Shown here: positions 36,654 through 45,541 of the stretch, one piece after another
Layout of the letters: each line of letters starts with the position of its first letter
How positions within the stretch are numbered: position 1 is the first letter of the stretch
From: an uncultured Desulfobacter sp.
GTDB lineage: Bacteria; Desulfobacterota; Desulfobacteria; Desulfobacterales; Desulfobacteraceae
Reading direction: 5' to 3'
DNA length: 64,000 nucleotides
Assembly (NCBI RefSeq): GCF_963665355.1
Contig: NZ_OY762229.1
Coordinates: 1,550,001 to 1,614,000 of the forward strand
Notes under the pieces: generated by a model
What the model was told of the DNA's origin: nothing
Seen by the model: the letters and a program-made list of their open reading frames with translations, nothing else
The model's database searches: none
Translations under genes and position numbers: made by a program

Positions 36654-38274
36654 CATCTGCTTGAAAATAGAACAGATATGCGGGGGGATTGTTCTTGTTT
36701 TACTGGCTCTGGTCCTTTTGTCCGGCTGCGGTCCGGGACTTTCCGACGCAACCAGAACCAAAGCTGAAGCCGTAAAAAAGGATTTGGATTCCACCCAGGC
36801 GTTCATCGAATCCCAAAAGAAAAAATATCAGGGTATGTCAACATCCCCGGACTTTTCTGCCATGGCTGGGTATGCATCCAGGGAAAAGTGGGATATGGCG
36901 TTTCCCACTGCCGCTGCGACCCTGGCCCGGGCCCGGGAGGTGTATGATAAGGGATTAAAAGTCACCATGGAACAGGACAAACCCGAAGGGGAAACCCAGG
37001 CCCGGGCCCAGATCAGGCAGGTTAATTCGGTGGTCCAGGAAGCCAGAAACCAGGCAAAAATGCCCTTTGAGCGTATCAGCAGGATCACGGCGGCCATGAC
37101 ACAAACCCAGGCCATGGAAACATCTGCCCTGGCCTGTTCAGACACCATCCTGTCAAAGGTACAAAGCCTGGAACAGGGGCCCGTTGCCAGGGCAAAGGAA
37201 AGTTTCCCCGATTCAGAAACCCAAATTACGGCCCGGTTTGCCCCTTTTTCCAAAATGGCGGACGACACAACGGCCAATACAGATATTGTTAAAGCCCAGT
37301 ATAAGGCCCATACCCAGGGCAATGCCGACTATGCCGCCTTTGTCACGGCAGCCGATGCCATTGAGCAGGCAAAGGTGACGCTTTCCAGGACCGGGCCGGA
37401 ATTTGAAAAGGATCTGGAACAGCTGTACCAGAGTTACACCAAAATCCTTGAAGACATGAGGATTGACTATTTTGTCAACATATATCGAGAGTCCTGGGAT
37501 GAAAGGACAGATTCTTACAACCCCAGAATTGTCTCTTATACCCGACAGGTATCCCCCGCTGTTTTCCAGGCGTTAAACGACTCGGACGCTGAGTCCATTG
37601 CAGAGATTTTACCGGGTTTTAACGGGATGAGTATGCGGATTACCCGGGGTCTGGAATCAGCGTTCAAGGCATTGAACCTTGATCCGGTGGAAAACTGGCC
37701 TGATCCCCGGCACAATGCCGCCACCTTTTACCTTAACAGTACCCAGTTAAAATATTTTCATAAATATCTTAAAGAAGAGAACGGGGAAACCAAAAACACC
37801 GGATGGGAAGCGGTCAATGCCTCTTTTTATGAACAGAATCTGGATAATTTGGGTATGGCGATTCTGTCCAAGCCCTATGGCGAGTTTGAGCCAGATCCCC
37901 AGGCTGCCCCGCCCGGCATGGCCTATGTGGGCAATCCCAAATACGGGGAGTGGAAAAAGGATGGAAACGGCAACAGTTTCTGGTCCTGGTATGGCCGGTA
38001 TGCCTTTTTTTCCAATCTGTTCTTTTTTCCCCCCCATTACTACTCCTATGGATCATGGAACAGGTGGAACTCGGACTACAGATACAGAAAACCCTACTAC
38101 GGCCAAACCCAGGCCGGATACACCTATGGTACCCGGGGTACCAGTATGAACCAGTCACCGCGCTATCAGAACAGCACCTTTTCAAAAACCGGCGGACTTA
38201 AAACCGCTTCTGCTTCGGTAAGGGGCGGCGCATCTGGCCTCAGGGGCGGCGGACCCAAATCCAAAGGCAAATAA
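36640..38274 (+). CDS. lipoprotein of the TelA/DUF350 cluster
   Basis: A 544-residue lipoprotein. The signal peptide ends in a lipobox LLSGC (cysteine near residue 30). Residues to about 300 are helical and heptad-like, and the centre includes FVNIYRESWDERTDSYNPR. The tail is rich in Tyr, Trp, Arg and Gly (FFPPHYYSYGSWNRWNSDY and later GGASGLRGGG), which looks disordered and surface-exposed. No family was recognised. It overlaps the acidic gene and precedes the DUF350 gene by 12 bases, so it is the envelope part of the cluster. Confidence 0.7.
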   Translation: MKRRNICLKIEQICGGIVLVLLALVLLSGCGPGLSDATRTKAEAVKKDLDSTQAFIESQKKKYQGMSTSPDFSAMAGYASREKWDMAFPTAAATLARAREVYDKGLKVTMEQDKPEGETQARAQIRQVNSVVQEARNQAKMPFERISRITAAMTQTQAMETSALACSDTILSKVQSLEQGPVARAKESFPDSETQITARFAPFSKMADDTTANTDIVKAQYKAHTQGNADYAAFVTAADAIEQAKVTLSRTGPEFEKDLEQLYQSYTKILEDMRIDYFVNIYRESWDERTDSYNPRIVSYTRQVSPAVFQALNDSDAESIAEILPGFNGMSMRITRGLESAFKALNLDPVENWPDPRHNAATFYLNSTQLKYFHKYLKEENGETKNTGWEAVNASFYEQNLDNLGMAILSKPYGEFEPDPQAAPPGMAYVGNPKYGEWKKDGNGNSFWSWYGRYAFFSNLFFFPPHYYSYGSWNRWNSDYRYRKPYYGQTQAGYTYGTRGTSMNQSPRYQNSTFSKTGGLKTASASVRGGASGLRGGGPKSKGK

Positions 38275-38286
38275 GGAGAACAACCT

Positions 38287-39177
38287 ATGAATTATACGGC
38301 AACCCTAATCAGCATGGGGCATGGGGTGTGCTATGCCCTGGTGAGCGTTTTATTTATTTTTCTGGCCAAACTTCTGGATGACCGGCGGACCAAAGACTTT
38401 GATGATGACCGTCACATTGACGACGGCAACATGGCCGTGGGGCTAAGACGGGCAGGGCTTTATCTGGGCATTGCCATCGGCATGGTCGGCGCGCTGTCAG
38501 GGGATTCTTCAGGTTTTTCCGATGATATGATTTATCTTGTGGTGGACGGCATCGTCATCACATGCTGCCTTTTTATTTCCCGGTCCATCAACGATCATAT
38601 CATGATGGGCCACCTGCACAACGACCGGGAGTGTGTCAAAGTATTTGTTCTTGAAGACGGGCGCACCACCACGGGCAATACCGCCCTTGGCATGGTGGAG
38701 GCAGGCATGTACATTGCCACCGGATTTATTCTCAACGGCAGCATGTCCGGCGGCGGGGGCAGTTTTTACCAGTCCCTGGGATCAGCTCTGCTCTTTTTTA
38801 TTCTGGGGCAGATTGTCCTGCTCGCCTTGGGGCTGATCTATGAGCTTATTACACCCTTTAATGTCAGAGAGGAAATCAAGAAGAACAATCCGGCCGCCGG
38901 TATTGGCCTGGCCGGTATTCTGGTGGCCCTGGGAATTATTCTTAAAAGCAGTCTTTCAGGACCCTTTACCGGGTGGGTTACCGACATTACCGGATTTTTT
39001 ATATATACGGTTTTCGGTATGGTCCTGCTGCTTGTTTTCAGCGCACTTGCGGACCGGTTTCTTCTGCCCACCACAAATATCGCGACCGAAATCAAGGAGG
39101 ACAGAAATGTTGCGGCCCTGGTGGTGGTCCAGGCGACCATTATTGCTGTGGCACTGATCATTGCCCATGCCATCTGA
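38287..39177 (+). CDS. DUF350 (YjfL-like) membrane protein
   Basis: A 296-residue membrane protein with about eight helices, arranged as two related halves of the DUF350 type (SVLFIFLAKLLDD with RRAGLYLGIAIGMVGALSG, and TALGMVEAGMYIATGFILNG). It is twice the length of the single-repeat family unit, so an internal duplication is likely. DUF350 proteins occur with TelA/PspA-type stress proteins and with polyamine enzymes. The ATG has an AAGGAG site nearby. The next gene overlaps its 3' end. Confidence 0.85.
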   Translation: MNYTATLISMGHGVCYALVSVLFIFLAKLLDDRRTKDFDDDRHIDDGNMAVGLRRAGLYLGIAIGMVGALSGDSSGFSDDMIYLVVDGIVITCCLFISRSINDHIMMGHLHNDRECVKVFVLEDGRTTTGNTALGMVEAGMYIATGFILNGSMSGGGGSFYQSLGSALLFFILGQIVLLALGLIYELITPFNVREEIKKNNPAAGIGLAGILVALGIILKSSLSGPFTGWVTDITGFFIYTVFGMVLLLVFSALADRFLLPTTNIATEIKEDRNVAALVVVQATIIAVALIIAHAI

Positions 39178-40870
39178 TCTTCCGGGGAGCGCCCGGTCAC
39201 CCGGGCGCTGCCGACTCAACCCGGCCTCGGTCCTGCTGTGTCTTTGCATGTTTGCATCCGGGGCCTGCGGCATCATCCTTGAATATATCCAGGCAAGCCT
39301 TGCCTCCATGATCCTGGGCAACGCCTTTGAACAGTGGGCCATGGTCATCGGCCTTATGATGTTCTGGATGGGATTCGGCAGCCTGATCCAGGCCCGGATC
39401 TCCAGGAAACGCCTGGTCTATGCTTTTATCGGCATTGAAATAGCACTGGCACTTGCAGGGGGGTATTCACCCACACTGACCTATCTCTCCTACGGATACA
39501 CCAGCCACTACAGCCTGGTGCTCTACTTTTTTGTTTCCGTCATCGGCATTCTCATCGGCCTTGAAATTCCCGTGATCATACGAATCAACAACGATTTTTC
39601 AACGGAACTGTCCACCAACCTGGGCAATATTCTGTCCTCGGACTATATCGGGTCCCTGGCAGGGGCGCTGATCTATGTATTTTTACTGCTGCGCTTTTTC
39701 CCCATTACCGAAGCCGCGTTTTTAACCGCCGGTATGAATTTTTTGCTTGCTCTGATTACATTTATCTATTTCACCCGCAAACAGATTATCCGGTGCAATA
39801 TCCCGTTGCTTGTGATCATGGCGGCCACCTGTGGGGCTTTGATTTTCGGGCTTATGAATAATCGCAAATGGCAGATCACCAACGAGCAGGCCCTGTATGA
39901 CGACCCCATCGTTTATTCTAAAACCAGCCAGTACCAGCATATCGTTATCACCCATTTCGAGCCCCTGGACGAAATCCGGCTTTTTTTAAACGGCAACCTT
40001 CAATTGTGCAGTACGGACGAGGAGCGATATCATGAGCCCCTGGTTCATCCGGCCCTGGCCCTGGCACAGGCCCGCAGCCGGGTGCTGATCCTGGGCGGCG
40101 GTGACGGCTGTGCGTTGCGGGAGGTTTTAAAATACCCGGATGTTGACCGGATTACCCTGGTGGACCTGGACCCGGCCATAACAACCCTTGCGGCCACCCA
40201 TCCGCTTCTGTCCCGGCTCAACGCCCACGCCTTTGACAATGCCCGGGTGACCACCCTGACGGGTTCAGGTATTTCACCGGGGGATTTTCGTCAGATATAT
40301 CAGTCATTGTCTGACCAAAAGAGAAAACCGGCCGAGGTCCGCCATGTGGCCGAGGTCCGGGTCATGAACCTGGATGCCGACAAGTTCCTTGAACAGGTGA
40401 CAGACGTCTGGGATGTCATTATTGTGGACATGCCCGATCCCTCCACACCGGAACTGACCAAACTCTATTCAAAGGAATTTTATCTTAAAGTCAGACACAG
40501 GCTGGCAGAAAACGGCATTGCATCAATCCAGTCCACCTCCCCCTACCTTGCAAAGGAGAGCTATCTTTGCATAGGCAGGACATTGACTTCTGCCGGATTT
40601 TTTATCTTGCCGTACCATGAAAATGTGCCTTCCTTCGGGGACTGGGGCTGGTTTCTATGTACACGTAAATCCTGGGGCAATGAACTTTGGCAGCAGCGCA
40701 TTGCAGGGCTTGAATTTACCGTTCCCACCAGGTTTTTAACCCCTGAAGTGTTCAGGGGTGAGCTTGTATTCGGCAAAGGTATGGATCAAAGCCTTCACAC
40801 AGAAATCAACACCCTTCTTTTTCCAGTTCTGCTCTCCTATTACAATCATGAATCCTGGCTTCTAGAATAG
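39167..40870 (+). CDS. membrane-bound spermidine-synthase-like protein
   Basis: A 567-residue protein. The first 220 residues hold about seven membrane helices. The C-terminal part is a polyamine aminopropyltransferase-like Rossmann domain (VLILGGGDGCALREVL, ITLVDLDPAI, VIIVDMPDPSTPELTKLYS). Such membrane-fused versions pair with DUF350 genes and may act on polyamines or other amines at the membrane. The ATG at 39167 overlaps the DUF350 gene; the precise start is unsure. It ends the six-gene cluster and is convergent with the next gene. Whether it makes spermidine is not known. Confidence 0.85.
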   Translation: MPSDLPGSARSPGRCRLNPASVLLCLCMFASGACGIILEYIQASLASMILGNAFEQWAMVIGLMMFWMGFGSLIQARISRKRLVYAFIGIEIALALAGGYSPTLTYLSYGYTSHYSLVLYFFVSVIGILIGLEIPVIIRINNDFSTELSTNLGNILSSDYIGSLAGALIYVFLLLRFFPITEAAFLTAGMNFLLALITFIYFTRKQIIRCNIPLLVIMAATCGALIFGLMNNRKWQITNEQALYDDPIVYSKTSQYQHIVITHFEPLDEIRLFLNGNLQLCSTDEERYHEPLVHPALALAQARSRVLILGGGDGCALREVLKYPDVDRITLVDLDPAITTLAATHPLLSRLNAHAFDNARVTTLTGSGISPGDFRQIYQSLSDQKRKPAEVRHVAEVRVMNLDADKFLEQVTDVWDVIIVDMPDPSTPELTKLYSKEFYLKVRHRLAENGIASIQSTSPYLAKESYLCIGRTLTSAGFFILPYHENVPSFGDWGWFLCTRKSWGNELWQQRIAGLEFTVPTRFLTPEVFRGELVFGKGMDQSLHTEINTLLFPVLLSYYNHESWLLE

Positions 40871-40900
40871 TATTTGCCAAAATAAATCTGTTCTGTTTTT

Positions 40901-41578
40901 TTATTTCTCCGTCAAGTCGTTGGTGTTTTCTTTGAGTTTTGATTCAATCATAAAAGGTCTTTTCACCAAAACCCGCTGCATCTTGTCAATTTTTTTTTCA
41001 AGGAAGGACACACGTTTTTCAAGGTGTCTGGCCGCCCTGAAAAAACGAAGAAAACTGAAATGTTTTTCAAACGGAGTTTCAACTCCTGGCAAGGAGATGT
41101 CGTTGACATACCAGTGTGACGCATTGGTTACGCACAGGACAATTTTTTTTATGTTTTTGTCCTCCACCGGCATTCTGAGGAAATAGGGCCCGGTTCTTTC
41201 AAACAGCATATGTGTTGTCACTTTTTGATAATTGAACGTCCGGTCCCGATAGCAGATGAAAACGTAAAGATCTCCCCATGCATAGTCCATAGGAGCGTTC
41301 GTGGCCCATAGGGTTAAGTCTCCGTCTGCTCGTGATCCGGACGGAAGTTGTTGCACCACGGCATCGTTTTCTTTAAGCACAAGATTATAATCGGAAATAA
41401 AAACCCAGTTTTCGTCCGTTATGCCACCTTTCCGGGTATAAACGCCGTGCCATCGGTCGAAGCCGGGTTCTGCAGCTTCAAGACATGCCCATGTATCTCC
41501 CAGCTCTGTGGCAGAGCACCATTCCCAGGGGGATAATTCAGTGGTTTCAAATAAACCGTTTTCGATTAAATCGGCCAT
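40901..41578 (-). CDS. uncharacterised protein with C-terminal coiled coil
   Basis: A 225-residue cytoplasmic protein. Residues 1-165 are beta-rich with many aromatic residues (SPWEWCSATELGDTWACLE, WHGVYTRKGG, YVFICYRDRTF, NASHWYVNDISLP) and look like one compact sandwich domain, possibly carbohydrate-binding, but no family was recognised. The last 55 residues form a basic coiled coil (ARHLEKRVSFLEKKIDKM). The start ATG has an AGGAGG site seven bases ahead. It is a single gene convergent with the SpeE-like cluster. Confidence 0.65.
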   Translation of the reverse strand: MADLIENGLFETTELSPWEWCSATELGDTWACLEAAEPGFDRWHGVYTRKGGITDENWVFISDYNLVLKENDAVVQQLPSGSRADGDLTLWATNAPMDYAWGDLYVFICYRDRTFNYQKVTTHMLFERTGPYFLRMPVEDKNIKKIVLCVTNASHWYVNDISLPGVETPFEKHFSFLRFFRAARHLEKRVSFLEKKIDKMQRVLVKRPFMIESKLKENTNDLTEK

Positions 41579-41790
41579 GGTTTTTCCTCCTGATATTGAT
41601 TGATAATGAAAACAAAAAAATAATCGTTAATATTACGATTTTTTAAACACTATACTATCTTTTTTTGCTCAAATACCACTTATATAAAATATTTACAGGC
41701 AGTTCAGATGATTTTTACAGAAAATTTATTACAAAGATAGAAGCTTTTTGTACATGCCGTAATCCGCTGCAAAAGATAGAGGGAAGGGCG

Positions 41791-41821
41791 TCTGCCCGGA
41801 TCATATAATGTCCCGGGCAGA
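41791..41821. other. hairpin of uncertain role
   Basis: TCTGCCCGG (41791-41799) pairs with CCGGGCAGA (41813-41821) around a 13-base AT-rich loop. It lies beyond the OmpA gene's hairpin, without a U-tract. Confidence 0.4.
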
Positions 41822-41879
41822 TTCGGATTATAAGAGATGGTGTTTTAGTGAAAGGCGTTTTTCGGTGACGGCCCGTCAG

Positions 41880-41908
41880 AAGGCAGGCACACAAGGTGCG
41901 CCTGCCTT
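41880..41908 (-). terminator. terminator after the OmpA-type lipoprotein gene
   Basis: AAGGCAGGC (41880-41888) pairs with GCCTGCCTT (41900-41908). It sits 30 bases beyond the stop codon at 41939. The U-tract is weak. Confidence 0.55.
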
Positions 41909-41938
41909 TGGTAAATTTTTAACCTGCTACTCATATGA

Positions 41939-43408
41939 CTAATTTTGCGGTGCCTGCGTTGGTGTAACCAAGACATCGATGCGTCGGTTGATGGCCCGGC
42001 CCTCAGGTGTTGTATTCGGGGCCAGTGGGCGATCGGGTCCAAATCCCTTGGCCTGAATATAATTTTCCGGAAGCGTCTTGTTCGCCACAAGGTAGGCTTG
42101 AACCGCCTCGGCTCGTTTTTGTGACAACTCCTGGTTTGTCTGGGCAGAACCGGTGCTGTCAGTATGCCCCTCAATTAAGACGTTGGGTTGAGAAAAGACC
42201 TGGATGGTCTTTTGAACTTTGCCAAGCAACGTATAATTTTCCGGGGTAAGGATTGCCTGCCCAACGGGGAACTTGATACCCCGTAACCGAATGATCAAAT
42301 GATCGCCCTGCTTGTATACTTCCGCTTCATCGGGATTAAAAAAACCCTGAACAGTATTAAATTGTTCATTGAACTCTTTTTCAGCTGACAGTTTGCGTTT
42401 CACAGCCTCTTGTTCACGGGAATAGCCTTCTACACCCGCCAGATTTTGTTCTAACGAAGCGATTTGAGTCCGATAGCTGCTGTTTTCATTTTCAAGGGAC
42501 TGCTTTGTCTGTTTGAGGGTCTGAACAGCGGCGGTCAACGTACTGAGCTGTGTCTCAAGCCCTTTGTCCCTAATATCACCGGTATTGAGAGTGTCGCCGA
42601 GTTGACCGAGTGAAGCTTCCATGTACAATGCAGATGCTTCGGGAGTCATGGACTGAAATTTTTTACTGCTTTCGCTGATTGCCATCAGTCGACGAGCCAT
42701 GAATTCGGCATTCACATTTTTCTGGCTGATTTCTTCGGCTGCATAGGGGTTTCTTTCCGCATAGGCTTCCGCCTGTTTTAAGGCCTGTTCGGCAGCACTA
42801 TAAGACATCGGTGCGATTTTATTGAGTTTTGCTTTTCTGGCATCATCCATCATCTTTCGGGTTTTGCCCAGGGCGTTATTTTTAATGGCCATGATCTCCA
42901 GCTTACGAAACCCGGATTGTACCTCTGCGGCATGGTTCTGGGCGTAACTCAAATTATCGTTTTCTATGGCCTGGGTGAGTTTTAGGTATTGGTTTTCCAC
43001 ATCCACATACGGCTTGCCCAACTTTTCGGCCCCTACCTTCAGCGCCTTGTCCCGATCTCCGTTAACTGCGCCAAGAATCGTTTGGGAGACTTTGGCGATC
43101 TCTTCAGCCTTTCTTAAGTTGGCGCTGCCATCAGCAACATAATCATTGATGGCAGATAGTTTGGCACCTTTTTCCAGAGCCTGTTTCGCTTTTGCAAAGG
43201 AAGCTTGCGCTTTTTGGAATAATCCAGGTGAAAGGACATCGATATTTCTGGTCCGTGCATCAGATAGGCTTGCTTCTAATTGATGCACGGATTGATTCAC
43301 GGATGCATCGGGATTGATTGCTGAAACACTGGATGTTTGTCCTGTGGTACATGAGCTGACAATACTTAAAACAAAAAACAGCAGACATAAACGAATTATT
43401 CCTTTCAT
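41939..43408 (-). CDS. OmpA-family peptidoglycan-binding lipoprotein
   Basis: A 489-residue predicted lipoprotein. The signal peptide ends in SIVSSC. A DUF4398-like helical segment follows, with repeated alanine-rich helices and a coiled coil near residues 290-330. An OmpA-C domain closes the protein (LIEGHTDSTGSAQTNQELS, RAEAVQAYL, INRRIDVLV), with the Asp and Arg that bind diaminopimelate. It should tether the outer membrane to peptidoglycan. The ATG at 43408 follows GGAGGG; the longer upstream frame (to 43600) lacks a signal peptide and was rejected. It is a single gene with its own terminator. Confidence 0.88.
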   Translation of the reverse strand: MKGIIRLCLLFFVLSIVSSCTTGQTSSVSAINPDASVNQSVHQLEASLSDARTRNIDVLSPGLFQKAQASFAKAKQALEKGAKLSAINDYVADGSANLRKAEEIAKVSQTILGAVNGDRDKALKVGAEKLGKPYVDVENQYLKLTQAIENDNLSYAQNHAAEVQSGFRKLEIMAIKNNALGKTRKMMDDARKAKLNKIAPMSYSAAEQALKQAEAYAERNPYAAEEISQKNVNAEFMARRLMAISESSKKFQSMTPEASALYMEASLGQLGDTLNTGDIRDKGLETQLSTLTAAVQTLKQTKQSLENENSSYRTQIASLEQNLAGVEGYSREQEAVKRKLSAEKEFNEQFNTVQGFFNPDEAEVYKQGDHLIIRLRGIKFPVGQAILTPENYTLLGKVQKTIQVFSQPNVLIEGHTDSTGSAQTNQELSQKRAEAVQAYLVANKTLPENYIQAKGFGPDRPLAPNTTPEGRAINRRIDVLVTPTQAPQN

Positions 43409-43644
43409 GTAACCCTCCCATAATGTTTTTGAACATAATTTGAAAATATAGATAAATTGGCTAAAAAGCAAAGAATGGAACTTGCTTTTTCCGCAAAAGA
43501 GTATAGTTAGCGGTCCCCTGTAAGTCAAGAATAAACCCGTATTGGACAAGATGCAGGCCATACGCGCCTGAAAGAAGTAGGCGCACATAATATAACGCAC
43601 TGGGATGGCTATGCTTTTTTCATTATAACTCGATTTGGTTTGTC

Positions 43645-44334
43645 TTACACATACGGGGTTGGGTCCGGGATGCCGGCTTCGGTAAATCCTTTTATACGGT
43701 GCAGGCAGGAGTCACACCTGCCGCAGGAGCGTCCCTGACTATCCGGATCATAGCAGGATATGGTCAGGCTGTAATCCGCGCCCAAACGATGCCCTGTGAC
43801 GATTATCTCGGATTTTGACATGTGGATCAAAGGGGTTTCAATGGTTAAAACAGTTTCCTTTGTTACCCCGGTTTTTGTGGCCAGATTGGCCATGGTCTGG
43901 AAGGCGTCAATAAATTGGGGCCTGCAGTCCGGGTATCCTGAATAATCCACGGCTGTAACACCGATGAAGATGGCTTCGGCCTTAAGCACCTCGGCCCAGG
44001 CCATGGCATAGGATAGGAAGATGGTGTTCCTGGCCGGGACATAGGTGACAGGAATTCGGGTTTGATCAATCTGCTCCACGGTTTCGTGTTTGGGCACGGC
44101 AATGTCGTCGGTAAGCGCAGAGCCTCCGAACTGGCGCAGGTCAATGTCCACGATCTTATGGTCAATGGTGCCCAGGTGGCGCGCCACCTTTTTCGCACAT
44201 TCCAACTCAATGCTGTGACGCTGTCCGTACCTGAAACTTAAACTGTAAATATTGTACCCCCTGTCCCTGGCAATGGCCATGGCGGTGGTGGAGTCAATAC
44301 CTCCGGATGAAAGAACAACGGCTTTTTGGGTCAT
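43645..44334 (-). CDS. queC: 7-cyano-7-deazaguanine synthase
   Basis: A 229-residue PP-loop ATPase. It makes preQ0 from 7-carboxy-7-deazaguanine and ammonia. [10 protein letters not shown] (the ATP pyrophosphatase loop) is at the N-terminus, and a C-terminal zinc site is visible ([18 protein letters not shown]). It lies three bases downstream of queE, so the three queuosine genes form one operon (queD-queE-queC). Length is typical of the family. Confidence 0.96.
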   Translation of the reverse strand: MTQKAVVLSSGGIDSTTAMAIARDRGYNIYSLSFRYGQRHSIELECAKKVARHLGTIDHKIVDIDLRQFGGSALTDDIAVPKHETVEQIDQTRIPVTYVPARNTIFLSYAMAWAEVLKAEAIFIGVTAVDYSGYPDCRPQFIDAFQTMANLATKTGVTKETVLTIETPLIHMSKSEIIVTGHRLGADYSLTISCYDPDSQGRSCGRCDSCLHRIKGFTEAGIPDPTPYV

Positions 44335-44337
44335 GGG

Positions 44338-44982
44338 TTATACTCCTTTTAAATCCGGATCCCAGATGATTTTGTGTTGTTGCAGGGACAGCCTTGCTCC
44401 CAGTCTGTCTTCAAGTATCCATGCCGCAAGATCCGGCAGTTCAATCTTTCCAAAAACCGGGCTGATGTGAATGTGCTCCCGGGGATGGTTCATAAGGTGC
44501 GTATTAATGACGGATGTGGCGTATTCGTAGTCTTGCCTTGATCCCACCACGAATTTGATTTCATCTTTGGCTGTCATGTGGCTGAAATTGTCCAGAAGAA
44601 ATGATCCGGCTTCACCGGATAGAGGACACTTGACATCCATGATACGGATACAGGCTGGATTTACCGGCGCAATACTCTGGCTCCCATTGGTTTCCAGAAG
44701 CACCTCAAATCCTTTTTCTAAAAGCACAGATATCAGTTCCGGGGTCTGGGGCTGAACCAAGGGCTCTCCACCGGTAATTTCAACCATGGGGCATTTATAG
44801 GCGGCCACCTGATCCACGATCTCATCTATGGACATGGGGACGGATTGTGTCTTTGCATAGGTGGTGTCGCACCAGGAACACGACAGGTTGCATCCGGACA
44901 GCCGGACAAACACGCAGGCAAGACCGGCCCGGGTGGATTCACCCTGCAGGCTGCAAAAAATCTCACAGATATCCAGAGACAC
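44338..44982 (-). CDS. queE: 7-carboxy-7-deazaguanine synthase
   Basis: A 214-residue radical SAM enzyme. It contracts 6-carboxy-tetrahydropterin to the deazaguanine ring. The cluster motif is GCNLSCSWCDTTY (C-x3-C-x2-C), and MVEITGGEPL and VKCPLSGEAG follow, as in QueE. The start ATG lies directly after the queD stop codon with no gap, so translation is coupled. It is a short-form QueE without extra domains. Confidence 0.95.
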   Translation of the reverse strand: MSLDICEIFCSLQGESTRAGLACVFVRLSGCNLSCSWCDTTYAKTQSVPMSIDEIVDQVAAYKCPMVEITGGEPLVQPQTPELISVLLEKGFEVLLETNGSQSIAPVNPACIRIMDVKCPLSGEAGSFLLDNFSHMTAKDEIKFVVGSRQDYEYATSVINTHLMNHPREHIHISPVFGKIELPDLAAWILEDRLGARLSLQQHKIIWDPDLKGV

Positions 44983-45363
44983 TTATATCACCTGGTAGGA
45001 TGATCCGCAGCCCGGGCTTTCAAATACCATGATTTTATGGATTTTGATAAATTCGGTGTTCAGGCGCCTGGAAAGCTCTGAGTAGAGAAACTTGGCTATA
45101 TTCTCAGCCGTGGGATTGATTGATCCAAATTCGGCAACCTCATTGAGATTGGTGTGGTCCAGTCTGTTCAATACATCCTTGACCACGCTTTTAACATCCC
45201 TGAAATCTATGCCCATGCCCAACTGGTTGAGTTTTGTGCACCGGATGTGTGCTTCAACAACCCAGTTGTGGCCGTGCAGATTTGAGCAGTTGCCGTCATA
45301 GCCTCTCAGGGAATGGGCTGCTGCAAAATGGCTCTGGACACAAATGTCATATACGCCTGGCAT
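44983..45363 (-). CDS. queD: 6-carboxy-5,6,7,8-tetrahydropterin synthase
   Basis: A 126-residue enzyme of the 6-pyruvoyl-tetrahydropterin synthase fold. It converts dihydroneopterin triphosphate to carboxy-tetrahydropterin. Zinc histidines (SHFAAAHSL and LHGHNW) and the catalytic cysteine (NCSNLHGH) are present. It leads the queD-queE-queC operon. The AAGGGAG site is nine bases before the ATG. Two copies of GGTGATTAAA lie in the upstream region; no preQ1 riboswitch was recognised. Confidence 0.95.
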   Translation of the reverse strand: MPGVYDICVQSHFAAAHSLRGYDGNCSNLHGHNWVVEAHIRCTKLNQLGMGIDFRDVKSVVKDVLNRLDHTNLNEVAEFGSINPTAENIAKFLYSELSRRLNTEFIKIHKIMVFESPGCGSSYQVI

Positions 45364-45394
45364 AAATAGGTACTCCCTTAATAATAGATAACCC

Positions 45395-45454
45395 GGTGAT
45401 TAAAAAAATCTATCATAATTTTGGCTTTGAATCAAAAATGTCAAGGTGATTAAA
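45395..45454. repeat. direct repeat GGTGATTAAA upstream of queD
   Basis: Two identical decamers at 45395-45404 and 45445-45454, 50 bases apart. They flank the weak promoter proposed for queD. They may be regulator sites; two copies alone are weak evidence. Confidence 0.4.
45415..45444 (-). promoter_or_regulatory. possible promoter of the queD operon
   Basis: On the minus strand TTGACA (45444-45439) and AATTAT (45420-45415) are 18 bases apart. The -10 match is only four of six. Confidence 0.3.
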
Positions 45455-45541
45455 TTTCTACTTTTCAAATTCATCCTTAAATTTCATAATCTTTGGATGG
45501 ACACCTTAATATAATAAAAAATGCAGGGGAGAAAGACAACC

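Larger units (their letters stand above)
41579..41938. other. 360-bp intergenic stretch with two hairpins
   Basis: The first half is A+T-rich and probably holds the promoter for the coiled-coil gene, but no consensus match was good enough to name. The second half holds hairpins at 41791-41821 and 41880-41908 (listed separately). No gene was seen. Confidence 0.5.

Noticed and set aside
45364..45541. preQ1 riboswitch ahead of queD
   Set aside because: No match to the compact preQ1-I pattern (no GAGG...AAAAAACUAA arrangement) on the minus strand.
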